Below, piece by piece: positions 5,515 to 11,412 of a stretch of DNA of 34,672 bases. The notes under the pieces were generated by a model. It was given only the letters and a program-made list of their open reading frames with translations, made no database searches and was not told the DNA's origin. This DNA is from a virus: positions 1 through 34,672 of the IMG/VR virus record IMGVR_UViG_3300045741_000110. The stretch is one strand, 5' to 3'. Numbering within the stretch: position 1 is the first letter of the stretch; every line of letters begins with the position of its first letter. The position numbers and the translations under genes are program-made.

Positions 5515-5817
5515 ATGAAACTAACGGATGAACAGCTTGTGTCGGTGCTAAGAAGTGCGACGCGATTGGTAGAGGCGATGTGCGCAGATGACATGACCTA
5601 TGAGCAGTTAAAGATGGTCTTTCCTTGTATGATTTCAGGAATGGCAGAGGGTTTTATAGTTGCAACAGGTACCCCCTCATCGAAAGCGGCAGATGTGATT
5701 GATACCTTCTTTGATATCCTTACCCCACATATCTTTGTAGAGATTTACAAGGTGACGATGAAGAAATTACCGGAGATAAAAAAGGCACTAAAGGAGTACG
5801 AAGATGGAGAGTTATAA
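5515..5817 (+). CDS. Hypothetical protein after the replication gene, 100 aa
   Basis: A helical, acidic protein with no recognised domain (MKLTDEQLVSVLRSATRLVEAMCADDMTYEQLKMVF...). The ATG at 5515 is preferred to a TTG at 5503 because GGAG (5505-5508) lies 6 nt upstream and would overlap the longer start. It is in the same rightward operon as the DUF1376 protein and overlaps the next gene by 14 nt. Its place right after an initiator gene fits a replication accessory factor such as a helicase loader, but its length and sequence do not show this. Confidence 0.8.
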   Translation: MKLTDEQLVSVLRSATRLVEAMCADDMTYEQLKMVFPCMISGMAEGFIVATGTPSSKAADVIDTFFDILTPHIFVEIYKVTMKKLPEIKKALKEYEDGEL

Positions 5818-6187
5818 ATTCAGATCAAGTCCAGTTCCGGGCAATAAAGACGGGGAATTTTACGCTGTAAGAGCTACAAAATTAGAGATTGAGCACGAAA
5901 GAGCAGCGCAGAAAATAAGCGGGTTAGTTGAGGTTTTGTTAGATAACAACTCAAAGTTTATGGAGCGTGAAGAGCGCACCGTTTTTGACCCAAAGCGCAA
6001 AGTAAGTAGGCGAAAGATTGATTTTGCTTGTGAATATCTAGGCGGGCAGTGTGTAGCAAATCTAATTAACGAGCGGTTGTCAGTGCCAAGCGTAACCGAA
6101 TTAGTTTCCAAGAAAGGTTGGGTAGCTGCTTATAAAGTTATTCTTGATGAGCTAGTTTCTGAAACTTTGTCCGGTTTTAAAAAGTGA
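5804..6187 (+). CDS. Hypothetical basic protein, 127 aa
   Basis: I do not recognise this protein. It has an N-terminal region with strands, a charged helix (LEIEHERAAQKISGLVEVLLDNN) at about 27-50, a basic patch (DPKRKVSRRKIDF) and a C-terminal helical part. GGAG lies 8 nt before the ATG, inside the end of the upstream gene. It is the last gene of the rightward replication block; beyond it lies a convergent intergenic region. A nucleic-acid-related role is possible from the basic patch only. Confidence 0.78.
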   Translation: MESYKFRSSPVPGNKDGEFYAVRATKLEIEHERAAQKISGLVEVLLDNNSKFMEREERTVFDPKRKVSRRKIDFACEYLGGQCVANLINERLSVPSVTELVSKKGWVAAYKVILDELVSETLSGFKK

Positions 6188-6370
6188 GAAAAATTTCGCC
6201 TCTCAGAGTCTTAAAATCCCTTATATAGGCAAAATTGGGGTAGCGCTAATGATGAGATGGCAGTTTATAGCTCCTATAAGGCTCTAGGCTGGGCTAGGAC
6301 GGGTTGGGGGATACACTGACCTAGACTAGCTAGAAAGAACTCAACCTTGGGGCTTATAGAGGCTATAAAG
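6188..6370. other. Convergent intergenic region with two TTATAG palindromes
   Basis: No gene is seen. TTATAG-CTC-CTATAA lies at 6265-6279 and TTATAG-AGG-CTATAA at 6354-6368, two palindromes of the same arms with a 3-bp centre. They flank a G-rich stretch and end just beside the leftward terminator at 6371. No rho-independent terminator for the rightward genes ending at 6187 is evident, so these palindromes might be protein sites or processing hairpins. Confidence 0.5.
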
Positions 6371-6405
6371 AAAAACCCCGATTGAGGGATGAAGCTCAAC
6401 CGGGG
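6371..6405 (-). terminator. Rho-independent terminator of the leftward AAA+ operon
   Basis: The arms CCCCGATTGAG (6376-6386) and CTCAACCGGGG (6395-6405) form an 11-bp stem with one mismatch and an 8-nt loop. Read leftward, the stem is followed by TTTTT (6375-6371). There is no T run on the other side, so the terminator acts on transcripts coming from 9393 through 6430. Confidence 0.85.
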
Positions 6406-6429
6406 TACGTGGTGTTAGTGACAAGTTTG

Positions 6430-6507
6430 TTAATGTCGGTTCAACGCCTTTAAGCATACCAACAAACTTAAGGCACAGCAAATAGCTATTACAATTAGGA
6501 TGCCCAT
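6430..6507 (-). CDS. 25-aa hydrophobic membrane micropeptide
   Basis: The frame encodes MGILIVIAICCALSLLVCLKALNRH: one membrane helix (residues 2-18) with a short basic tail and three cysteines. The ATG at 6507 has AGG 7 nt upstream and starts 4 nt after the stop of the gene at 6512, and a terminator follows, so it is the last gene of the operon. Small phage membrane peptides can act as lysis regulators, exclusion factors or modulators of membrane proteins; which applies cannot be told. The end of the gene contains half of a 9-bp inverted repeat (AAGTTTGTT/AACAAACTT). Confidence 0.6.
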   Translation of the reverse strand: MGILIVIAICCALSLLVCLKALNRH

Positions 6508-6511
6508 ACAG

Positions 6512-6874
6512 CTACCTATCCTCAGGGAACATGATAGTTAGTACGGGCCTAGCATCATCGCCGGGGCCTACTTCTGCCCATATCACCTGAGTATTTTCAC
6601 CTAAGTTAGATTTGAAGCTAACTAGGTTGTCATCCATACCACCTAAACAAGCTGACAGTGTCTGACTAAGTAAGGCGGGTATTTTCTCTTCGTGATCCTC
6701 TACTCCCAACCACCTGCATATCGAGTCAGTGACGCAAACAGGAATCTTGAAATACCCCTTTGCAAGACTGGTTACGTCTACCAGTAACCCGTCATCTATG
6801 GCATTAGCCCTAGTATAGACTGATATAGGCTCGCCGAATACATCGCTAAACTCATCTTTTGCTTTCTGATTCAT
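6512..6874 (-). CDS. DUF6573-like protein
   Basis: A 120-aa protein. The segment FGEPISVYTRANAIDDGLLVDVTSLAKGYFKIPVCVTDSICRWL (about residues 13-56) closely follows the pattern of a family of small phage and plasmid proteins, which I know as DUF6573, marked by YTR.qAI.DG.LvDv. Its function is unknown. GGAGA precedes the ATG. It is the fourth main gene of the AAA+ operon, followed by the membrane micropeptide and the terminator. Similar proteins often sit in accessory operons, so it may not be part of the AAA+ machine. Confidence 0.75.
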   Translation of the reverse strand: MNQKAKDEFSDVFGEPISVYTRANAIDDGLLVDVTSLAKGYFKIPVCVTDSICRWLGVEDHEEKIPALLSQTLSACLGGMDDNLVSFKSNLGENTQVIWAEVGPGDDARPVLTIMFPEDR

Positions 6875-6897
6875 AAATATCTCCAGATTTTTATAAA

Positions 6898-7158
6898 TTA
6901 ATTAATACGGGCTTCAATTACATTTTTAAACTCCTCTAGGGCTTGCAGCACGACATTATCGCCATAGATTTTACGTGCTGAAAACAGTAGCATTTCACGC
7001 CATGAGCCGAATTTTGGTTGCGTTGCATAGGCAACGTCTCTTGCGTTAGCGATATCGGCGTACATGATGACGGCCTTTTCGCATTGCTCTTCACCGCTAA
7101 CTAGGGCAATCACTGTCTCCGCTAGTAATTCAGCGGGTAATCTACTTGTAATTTCCAT
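6898..7158 (-). CDS. Hypothetical protein, 86 aa
   Basis: A helical protein beginning MEITSRLPAELLAETVIALVSGEEQCEKAVIMYADIANARDVAY; no family is recognised. The ATG at 7158 is chosen because GGAG lies 9 nt upstream. A longer frame to 7221 would start inside a leader with two hairpins: GGTATG/CATACC (about 7190-7211) and GGATC/GATCC. These may mark partial termination between the AAA+ pair and the last genes of the operon. Confidence 0.75.
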   Translation of the reverse strand: MEITSRLPAELLAETVIALVSGEEQCEKAVIMYADIANARDVAYATQPKFGSWREMLLFSARKIYGDNVVLQALEEFKNVIEARIN

Positions 7159-7224
7159 GATATTATTCTCCAGATAAAGGATCTTAATTGATCCAGGTAT
7201 GAGTAATACCCATACCCGCATGAA

Positions 7225-8067
7225 TTAGGATTCAAGCTCAATTCCTTGTGTTTTTATCAGCTCTAGTGCCCTAGTTTCCCATATAGACTGACTTGTCTCA
7301 TTCTCTAATATCTTAGGAAATACTACAGCATTGTCTGAGCCATACCATTGATCACGGGCATGTTTGTGTAATTGGCAAGATGATCCGTAAGACGCCCAAC
7401 CACCCTCAACGGCTACCCTATTTCTATAGGTGCTACCTCCCTCTTCCTGCATCCTAAAGAATACCCGTCTAAAGGCTGAAGGGTGAATGATGTAGAATGC
7501 TACAATGGCGGGATCTAAAAACTCCCCCGGCTCTCTTAATCTTAGCTCACAGCTAAAAGTGTGAGTGTCATTACTAGAGCAGACAAATAGTGATATGCCT
7601 ACACTGTAACCTTTAAGCTCTAGAGCGCGGACCATGGAGTAGATAGCCCTGCCACGGGCTAGAACTGTATCTGCATTTATGTGGCAGTTGTAGCCAATAT
7701 CAATAGCTATCTTTACTATTTTGCTATTCTCACGGTTATTAAATGCAAGCAGACATTCAGGCTCACCCGATAAAAACCTACCAACATCTAATGAGGAGCC
7801 GCACACATCATAAGTCATGTCGATGCTCTCATGATGCTGATTAGCTATCTTTGTTTGATAGCGTTGTGCCGCCTCTTCTAAGTCTGCTGCCTCTTTGGGT
7901 AACCCTGATTGTGTAGCTAGCACCACACAATCAGGGAAGTTAAGACACGAACCAAAGAATCTATCATCTTTAGTTTTAACTCTATGGCTTGCGTCATTGG
8001 GATCTACTGGCGGCCGGGCTAACAGCTCTCGGACTTCAGATAAATTTCTTGAAAATATATAATCCAT
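7225..8067 (-). CDS. Partner protein of the AAA+ ATPase, possible VWA-like domain
   Basis: A 280-aa protein carrying SLDVGRFLSGEPECLLAF (about residues 91-108), a motif I associate with uncharacterised phage and plasmid proteins encoded beside MoxR/CobS-type ATPases. The following alternating pattern (IVKIAIDIGYN...GRAIYSMVRALELKGYSVGISLFV) looks like a Rossmann/VWA-type core; a classical DxSxS metal site is not visible. AAA+/VWA pairs act as chaperones that insert metals or remodel protein complexes. It is one base from the ATPase gene, with its own AAGGAG site, so the two are co-expressed. The exact target is unknown. Confidence 0.65.
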   Translation of the reverse strand: MDYIFSRNLSEVRELLARPPVDPNDASHRVKTKDDRFFGSCLNFPDCVVLATQSGLPKEAADLEEAAQRYQTKIANQHHESIDMTYDVCGSSLDVGRFLSGEPECLLAFNNRENSKIVKIAIDIGYNCHINADTVLARGRAIYSMVRALELKGYSVGISLFVCSSNDTHTFSCELRLREPGEFLDPAIVAFYIIHPSAFRRVFFRMQEEGGSTYRNRVAVEGGWASYGSSCQLHKHARDQWYGSDNAVVFPKILENETSQSIWETRALELIKTQGIELES

Positions 8068-8068
8068 A

Positions 8069-9265
8069 TTAGTTTAGCTCCTTAGTCATGCGAGATACTT
8101 GATCAGATGTTAAACCACGATAAAGAATGCCAGAATCTAGCCAAGCTTTACCAATACCGTGCTTGATTAGATCACAGCCTATCTTTGTTGCTCTAGGTGA
8201 TATGGTGCAAGGAATTGATAGCTTTTCTTGAACCGCTCTAGCTTTACGAACTCTATATAGCCAGTCTTCAGGCTTAACTTCGCCCCCTGCCGTATAATCA
8301 ACCGGCTCTTGTGATTCTTCTATGCCTGCAAAGTGTGCCTCTAATGATGGATCGATATCTACTTTAAGCATGTAGAATCTATCTAGTATGGCCCCATCTT
8401 GAGCCGATCTACCCTTTGCCGCCGTAGTAGCACCGTTCATCTGAGTATTACCACCCGCTATCACGCAGAAGTTCTCATGAGCATCAATACGCTTGCCATC
8501 GGGAAAGCTCATAGTACGTGATGAGAGCGCAGCGCACAGCTTTAGAAATATAGACGGATTGCAAGCATCAGCCTCGTCTAAGATCAGTAGCTTGCCATTC
8601 TCCATAGCGTCTCTAACTTGCGAGCTGATATACTTATCACCCCACATATAACCAGTAAGGGAAGATTCTGAAGATTGTGGGCTAAAGGTAGCTACCTGAT
8701 AATCTAGGCCCATTAGCTTAGCTGCCTCGATTGCTATTACGGTTTTACCAGTGCCGAACGAACCCCATAGGTAGGTATTAACCCTAGCCTGCAGTAGTTT
8801 GATCACAAGCGGGAACAAGTAATGCTGTTTTGATGAGCTACGCTTAATCTCTGAATCTTTTACGTACTCAAAGGTGATTGTAGTAGCTGCATGTTTCTTT
8901 ATCAGCTCTATTACCCGCGATTCATCGATATCAGCTTTTGGAGCTGTACCCATTAACTCCTCTAATGCCTTAGCAACGGCACTAAGTTTGTCTTTATCAG
9001 CCTTAGCTGCAAAGTGTGGCTCTTTATAGTCATAGGGCACCGGCACGGCATTAGGGATAATATCATCACATATCCATTCTCTAAGTTGTGCTTTTGACCA
9101 TGCTTGCCATGTGCTAGCTAGCAGGCCCGGTGGAGTCTTACACGCCATGCAATATTTAAGTAGCTCTTTACGATCACACTCTGCTACCTGCTTAGTGATT
9201 GCGGTACCGCTAATGCTATCTATTCCCACTGCTATGATTGTTTCTAGGTTCATATGTTCATCCAT
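8069..9265 (-). CDS. MoxR/CobS-like AAA+ ATPase
   Basis: A 398-aa protein with a helical N-terminal domain (1-140) and an AAA+ module: Walker A GSFGTGKT (168-175), Walker B LLILDEAD (226-233), sensor-1 GGNT (271-274) and a likely arginine finger in LDRFYML (Arg296). The TGYMWGD and NGATTAAKGRS segments fit the MoxR/CobS/CbbQ clade, whose members form hexamers and remodel partners with VWA domains. Despite the similarity to CobS, there are no cobalamin genes here. The start may be ATG 9265 or the fifth codon (9253), which has GGATGA upstream. The next gene encodes the probable partner. Confidence 0.88.
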   Translation of the reverse strand: MDEHMNLETIIAVGIDSISGTAITKQVAECDRKELLKYCMACKTPPGLLASTWQAWSKAQLREWICDDIIPNAVPVPYDYKEPHFAAKADKDKLSAVAKALEELMGTAPKADIDESRVIELIKKHAATTITFEYVKDSEIKRSSSKQHYLFPLVIKLLQARVNTYLWGSFGTGKTVIAIEAAKLMGLDYQVATFSPQSSESSLTGYMWGDKYISSQVRDAMENGKLLILDEADACNPSIFLKLCAALSSRTMSFPDGKRIDAHENFCVIAGGNTQMNGATTAAKGRSAQDGAILDRFYMLKVDIDPSLEAHFAGIEESQEPVDYTAGGEVKPEDWLYRVRKARAVQEKLSIPCTISPRATKIGCDLIKHGIGKAWLDSGILYRGLTSDQVSRMTKELN

Positions 9266-9271
9266 TAATTA

Positions 9272-9346
9272 TTAAAAATTAGTATTTAGTTCCCAAAAGA
9301 TTAGAGCGCTTATAACGATTGAAAGTATCAGTACTGGCATATCCAT
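9272..9346 (-). CDS. 24-aa membrane micropeptide before the AAA+ gene
   Basis: MDMPVLILSIVISALIFWELNTNF: a single hydrophobic helix (residues 4-18) with a short polar tail. The ATG at 9346 has AGGA 5 nt upstream; an in-frame ATG at 9352 is also possible. It is the first gene after the promoter at 9388-9415 and ends 7 nt before the ATPase start, so it could act as a leader or as a membrane component. It resembles the micropeptide at the end of the same operon in size and hydrophobicity, not in sequence. Confidence 0.5.
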   Translation of the reverse strand: MDMPVLILSIVISALIFWELNTNF

Positions 9347-9387
9347 ATTCATCCTATTAGTTAGAGTTAATAACCACTATCATCATA

Positions 9388-9415
9388 CTTACACCATACT
9401 ATCGTATGATGTCAA
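9388..9415 (-). promoter_or_regulatory. Leftward promoter of the AAA+ operon with operator
   Basis: On the minus strand a consensus TTGACA (9415-9410) is followed after 16 nt by TGTAAG (9393-9388), four of six matches. The spacer contains the palindrome CATAC-TATC-GTATG (9395-9408), related to the operator at 3906-3920. A second ATCATACT lies at 9383-9390. The -35 is strong and the -10 moderate. Confidence 0.6.
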
Positions 9416-9734
9416 CAATACTTTAGTAGATTTTAGAAAATATTTAGATGGGAGTTTTAGATCGTACCTGATAATGGATAGAGTAGGTTTATATATTGGG
9501 AGAAGAAGAGAACCTAAAGAGAGGAACCTATAAGGAGGAGAGATAAGGAGAGCAGATAAGGGATAGATCTATACTGATAATTCTATAGTTCTCTCTTGTG
9601 TATGTTAATACATGTAAGATGTTATTAGATCTGATATGAGGTATAGAGCCTTAAGGGATCGGGCAGGGGTAGATAGCGCCATTGGGGTACCTATCGTGCA
9701 TTGACATAAGTCTATACTCTTCTATATCGCATTA

Positions 9735-9861
9735 GGTAATCAATTCAGTAGCACTACGGCCAATAGTACCCATTCGGTGTAGTTCCAATATGCTTGCTTA
9801 CCTAGTAATATCAATGACTTGCTAAATAATTGACTGATAACAATACTTATCGGTCAATTTT
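9735..9861 (+). ncRNA. Candidate small RNA between promoter 9701-9728 and hairpin 9830-9857
   Basis: A consensus -35 TTGACA (9701-9706) is spaced 16 nt from TATATC (9723-9728), predicting a rightward start near 9735. About 95 nt later, an 11-bp stem with one G-U type mismatch is followed by TTTT. No reading frame is present between them. Both neighbouring operons run leftward, so a rightward transcript here would be a stand-alone RNA. This is inferred from the two signals only. Confidence 0.35.
9830..9861. terminator. Terminator-like stem-loop
   Basis: TTGACTGATAA (9830-9840) pairs with TTATCGGTCAA (9847-9857), loop of six bases. The plus strand continues with TTTT, the minus strand with TTATTT. 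It is AT-rich, so termination would be modest. It could end the leftward operon coming from 11367 as well as a rightward RNA. Confidence 0.45.
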
Positions 9862-9937
9862 GAATTAACGAAAAAAAGATTTTGATACCCCTGCTGCTGT
9901 GGCTGTTACCCCACCTGGCATTTTCCCCTTTACTAAC

Positions 9938-9952
9938 CATTGGTTATCAATG
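9938..9952. promoter_or_regulatory. Operator copy CATTG-GTTAT-CAATG
   Basis: This palindrome has the same 5-5-5 layout as the operator at 11382-11396. On the plus strand it lies between TTTACT (9929-9934) and TTTGAT (9953-9958), in the same position as between the boxes of the promoter at 11376, but with weaker boxes. Transcription from here would run antisense into the HTH gene at 9969-10298. Confidence 0.55.
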
Positions 9953-9968
9953 TTTGATTATGATATTA

Positions 9969-10298
9969 TTACGGCAGTTCCAGCGTTAACGCTATAACGC
10001 CCAGTACTACTAGGGCCAGCATCCCTATAGAGCCCACCATAAGCGCTAGACGCCCCTGGGTTGATATTATCTGCTCTAGTTGGTCTAATCGGGTAGGGTC
10101 AGGTAGTGGCATTCCGTACGTCTCGTATAGACCTTTTAAATGCCTGATGCATCTTTGCGCTGTTAAGGTAGGCGGTATGATATCTTCATCCTCTATCTGG
10201 ACTAGGTACACTTCCCGCATCTGTAACTCTTTAGCTAGCTCGTAGGTTGAGAGGTGCAAGCCCTCTCTTAGCATCTTGATTTCAGGTCCGGGGTTCAT
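9969..10298 (-). CDS. XRE-type HTH protein with a C-terminal membrane anchor
   Basis: A 109-aa protein. Residues 5-45 look like an XRE/Cro HTH (IKMLREGLHLSTYELAKELQMREVYLVQIED), followed by a proline-containing linker (to about 70), a helix, and a clear membrane segment at about 84-107 (LALMVGSIGMLALVVLGVIALTLEL). A DNA-binding head on a membrane tail resembles the layout of RodZ or of membrane-bound regulators, in reduced form. It is the last gene of the leftward operon from 11376; an operator copy lies 17 bp beyond its stop. It might be a membrane-bound repressor or a morphogenesis-like factor; DNA binding is inferred. Confidence 0.7.
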   Translation of the reverse strand: MNPGPEIKMLREGLHLSTYELAKELQMREVYLVQIEDEDIIPPTLTAQRCIRHLKGLYETYGMPLPDPTRLDQLEQIISTQGRLALMVGSIGMLALVVLGVIALTLELP

Positions 10299-10564
10299 AT
10301 CTCTTCGAACTCTTCATCCTCTATCTCTTCCGGTCTAGATTTAGATTTAGAGATTACCCCTCTTACTTTATCCATCTTTAGATTCATCTCAACCATTAAA
10401 GCCATCACTTCTTCTTGCAGGGCTTGCGCTGTAGGTTCTAAGGGTGCGTCTATTGGTATTCTAATCTGCCAGCCGCCGTAGATAATAACTTCGTTGCTGG
10501 TAGGTGAGTACTCACACTGGATTTGAGCTTCTCTAAGCAGACTTATTAAACTATATTTTGCCAT
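10295..10564 (-). CDS. Hypothetical acidic protein, 89 aa
   Basis: No family is recognised. The N-terminal half shows short strands (QCEYSPTSNEVIIYGGWQIRIP), then a helix (LEPTAQALQEEVMALMVEMNLKMDKV) and an acidic tail (PEEIEDEEFEEI). It is linked by ATGA to the membrane-anchored HTH gene downstream and by a TAATG junction to the gene upstream, so expression is coupled. Its constant neighbourhood suggests it could help the HTH protein, but that is inference. Confidence 0.78.
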   Translation of the reverse strand: MAKYSLISLLREAQIQCEYSPTSNEVIIYGGWQIRIPIDAPLEPTAQALQEEVMALMVEMNLKMDKVRGVISKSKSRPEEIEDEEFEEI

Positions 10565-10866
10565 TAATCTCCCTTAGTTTTCATCATCTCAACTACCTTC
10601 TGATGACCTTCTACCGCATCTTCATAGCTGGTGTATCTCTCAATCACGTCTGAGCCTTCCGAGAAGAATATGCACGTCTCCCATAGTATGGGCGGCCCTT
10701 CTCCAAATCCGTGATCTAAACCTAGAAACACAGTGCTGATAGTAGTCCCACCAACCTCATCTTGGGCTACCTTTCTGTAGCTCATATCACCAAACTTATT
10801 AGCCCAAGTTTCCATGTCGCAGGGTATTGGATTATGCTCTTTGTCGTAGTCGTAAAAGTTACTCAC
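10564..10866 (-). CDS. Conserved phage protein with FLGLDHGFG motif, 100 aa
   Basis: The segment TTISTVFLGLDHGFGEGPPILWETCIFF...ERYTSYEDAVEGHQKVVEMM follows a pattern found widely in small phage proteins (flGlDH.fg.gpP.lfETmvF...RY.t...A..GH..vv). The family has no known activity that I can name; conserved Asp, His and Glu residues are seen in the motif. It is the third gene of the leftward operon and overlaps the previous gene by 8 nt. Recognition of the family is confident, its function is not. Confidence 0.85.
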   Translation of the reverse strand: MSNFYDYDKEHNPIPCDMETWANKFGDMSYRKVAQDEVGGTTISTVFLGLDHGFGEGPPILWETCIFFSEGSDVIERYTSYEDAVEGHQKVVEMMKTKGD

Positions 10867-11221
10867 GTCTTAACTCCTTAACTAAACCATTTAAACTAAG
10901 GGGCACACCCTTTTCAGCTACCGACTTGTTATATCTTTTCATCAACCACTCCATGCCCCATCTTGCGATGTAGATTGCAAGGCTCTGGTCGAAAGTCTCC
11001 GACCCCCTAGCCTTTAATTTGCTGGGTGTTGCTGAAACATCCTTAAGCTCGTTCCTTACTGCTGCTTCAAACTCTTCTATTAGCGTTGCCACTTTTGTCT
11101 CCTCTGGTTTTATTGGTTCTATTTTCTTGTAGAAATTATCACCTAACGGAGTCCAGTCGTCGGCTGGATCGGGCACCAAAGCGCCATCCTTCCATATCCA
11201 CCGACTAGTCCATGTGCTCAT
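10859..11221 (-). CDS. Hypothetical protein, 120 aa
   Basis: No family is recognised. The N-terminus is tryptophan-rich (STWTSRWIWKDGALVP), the rest mostly helical and charged, with SLAIYIARWGMEWLMKRYNK near the C-terminus. The start ATG at 11221 overlaps the TGA of the 49-aa membrane protein gene by 4 nt, indicating translational coupling to that first gene of the operon. Confidence 0.78.
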   Translation of the reverse strand: MSTWTSRWIWKDGALVPDPADDWTPLGDNFYKKIEPIKPEETKVATLIEEFEAAVRNELKDVSATPSKLKARGSETFDQSLAIYIARWGMEWLMKRYNKSVAEKGVPLSLNGLVKELRRE

Positions 11222-11367
11222 TCTATTAACTTTTTGACCTGATTTATAATCACAATTAAGAGAGCTAAGTCAGCTAGAATAATACTTACGAATATAAAAG
11301 TAGCGAGCACATACTTCATGCCCGCTACCAGAACTTCGCATGCATCTCTTATCGTCTTGCCTATCAT
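11218..11367 (-). CDS. 49-aa single-pass membrane protein, first gene of a leftward operon
   Basis: The frame encodes MIGKTIRDACEVLVAGMKYVLATFIFVSIILADLALLIVIINQVKKLIE: a short basic N-terminus, a long hydrophobic stretch (about 19-42) and a basic end. The promoter -10 ends 8 nt before the ATG at 11367, so the mRNA would begin almost at the start codon; an internal ATG (codon 17) is an alternative. The stop overlaps the next start as ATGA, good support for a real gene. Function is unknown; the position directly behind a repressed strong promoter is typical of early or immunity-linked genes. Confidence 0.6.
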   Translation of the reverse strand: MIGKTIRDACEVLVAGMKYVLATFIFVSIILADLALLIVIINQVKKLIE

Positions 11368-11375
11368 GTGCAAAT

Positions 11376-11404
11376 ATTATACATTGGTTAACAATGGTTG
11401 TAAA
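11376..11404 (-). promoter_or_regulatory. Strong leftward promoter with embedded operator
   Basis: On the minus strand TTTACA (11404-11399) and TATAAT (11381-11376) are spaced exactly 17 nt, a near-perfect sigma70 promoter. The whole spacer is occupied by the palindrome CATTG-GTTAA-CAATG (11382-11396). A protein bound there would block RNA polymerase, so the promoter is probably repressed in one phage state. Its own product line ends with the HTH protein at 9969. Confidence 0.8.
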
Positions 11405-11412
11405 GGTATATC

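Larger units (their letters stand above)
9420..9968. other. 550-bp region without protein genes
   Basis: No credible gene is present; the longest frames are about 20 codons without ribosome sites. From about 9481 to 9566 the plus strand is purine-rich, with two GAACCTA (9510, 9525) and two AGATAAGG (9541, 9554). Further on lie a promoter-like sequence (9701), a terminator-like hairpin (9830-9857), an A7 run and an operator copy (9938). The region separates two leftward operons and could hold an origin, an attachment site or a small RNA. Confidence 0.6.

Noticed and set aside
8069-9265. Cobaltochelatase subunit CobS (cobalamin biosynthesis)
   Set aside because: Only the AAA+ module is similar; no CobN or cobalamin genes are present, and the MoxR/CobS clade is functionally broad.
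9866-9900. A7 run at 9870 as the tail of a leftward terminator
   Set aside because: Read leftward there is a T7 run, but no adjacent GC-rich stem; the nearest GTGG/CCAC stem is only 4 bp and too far away.
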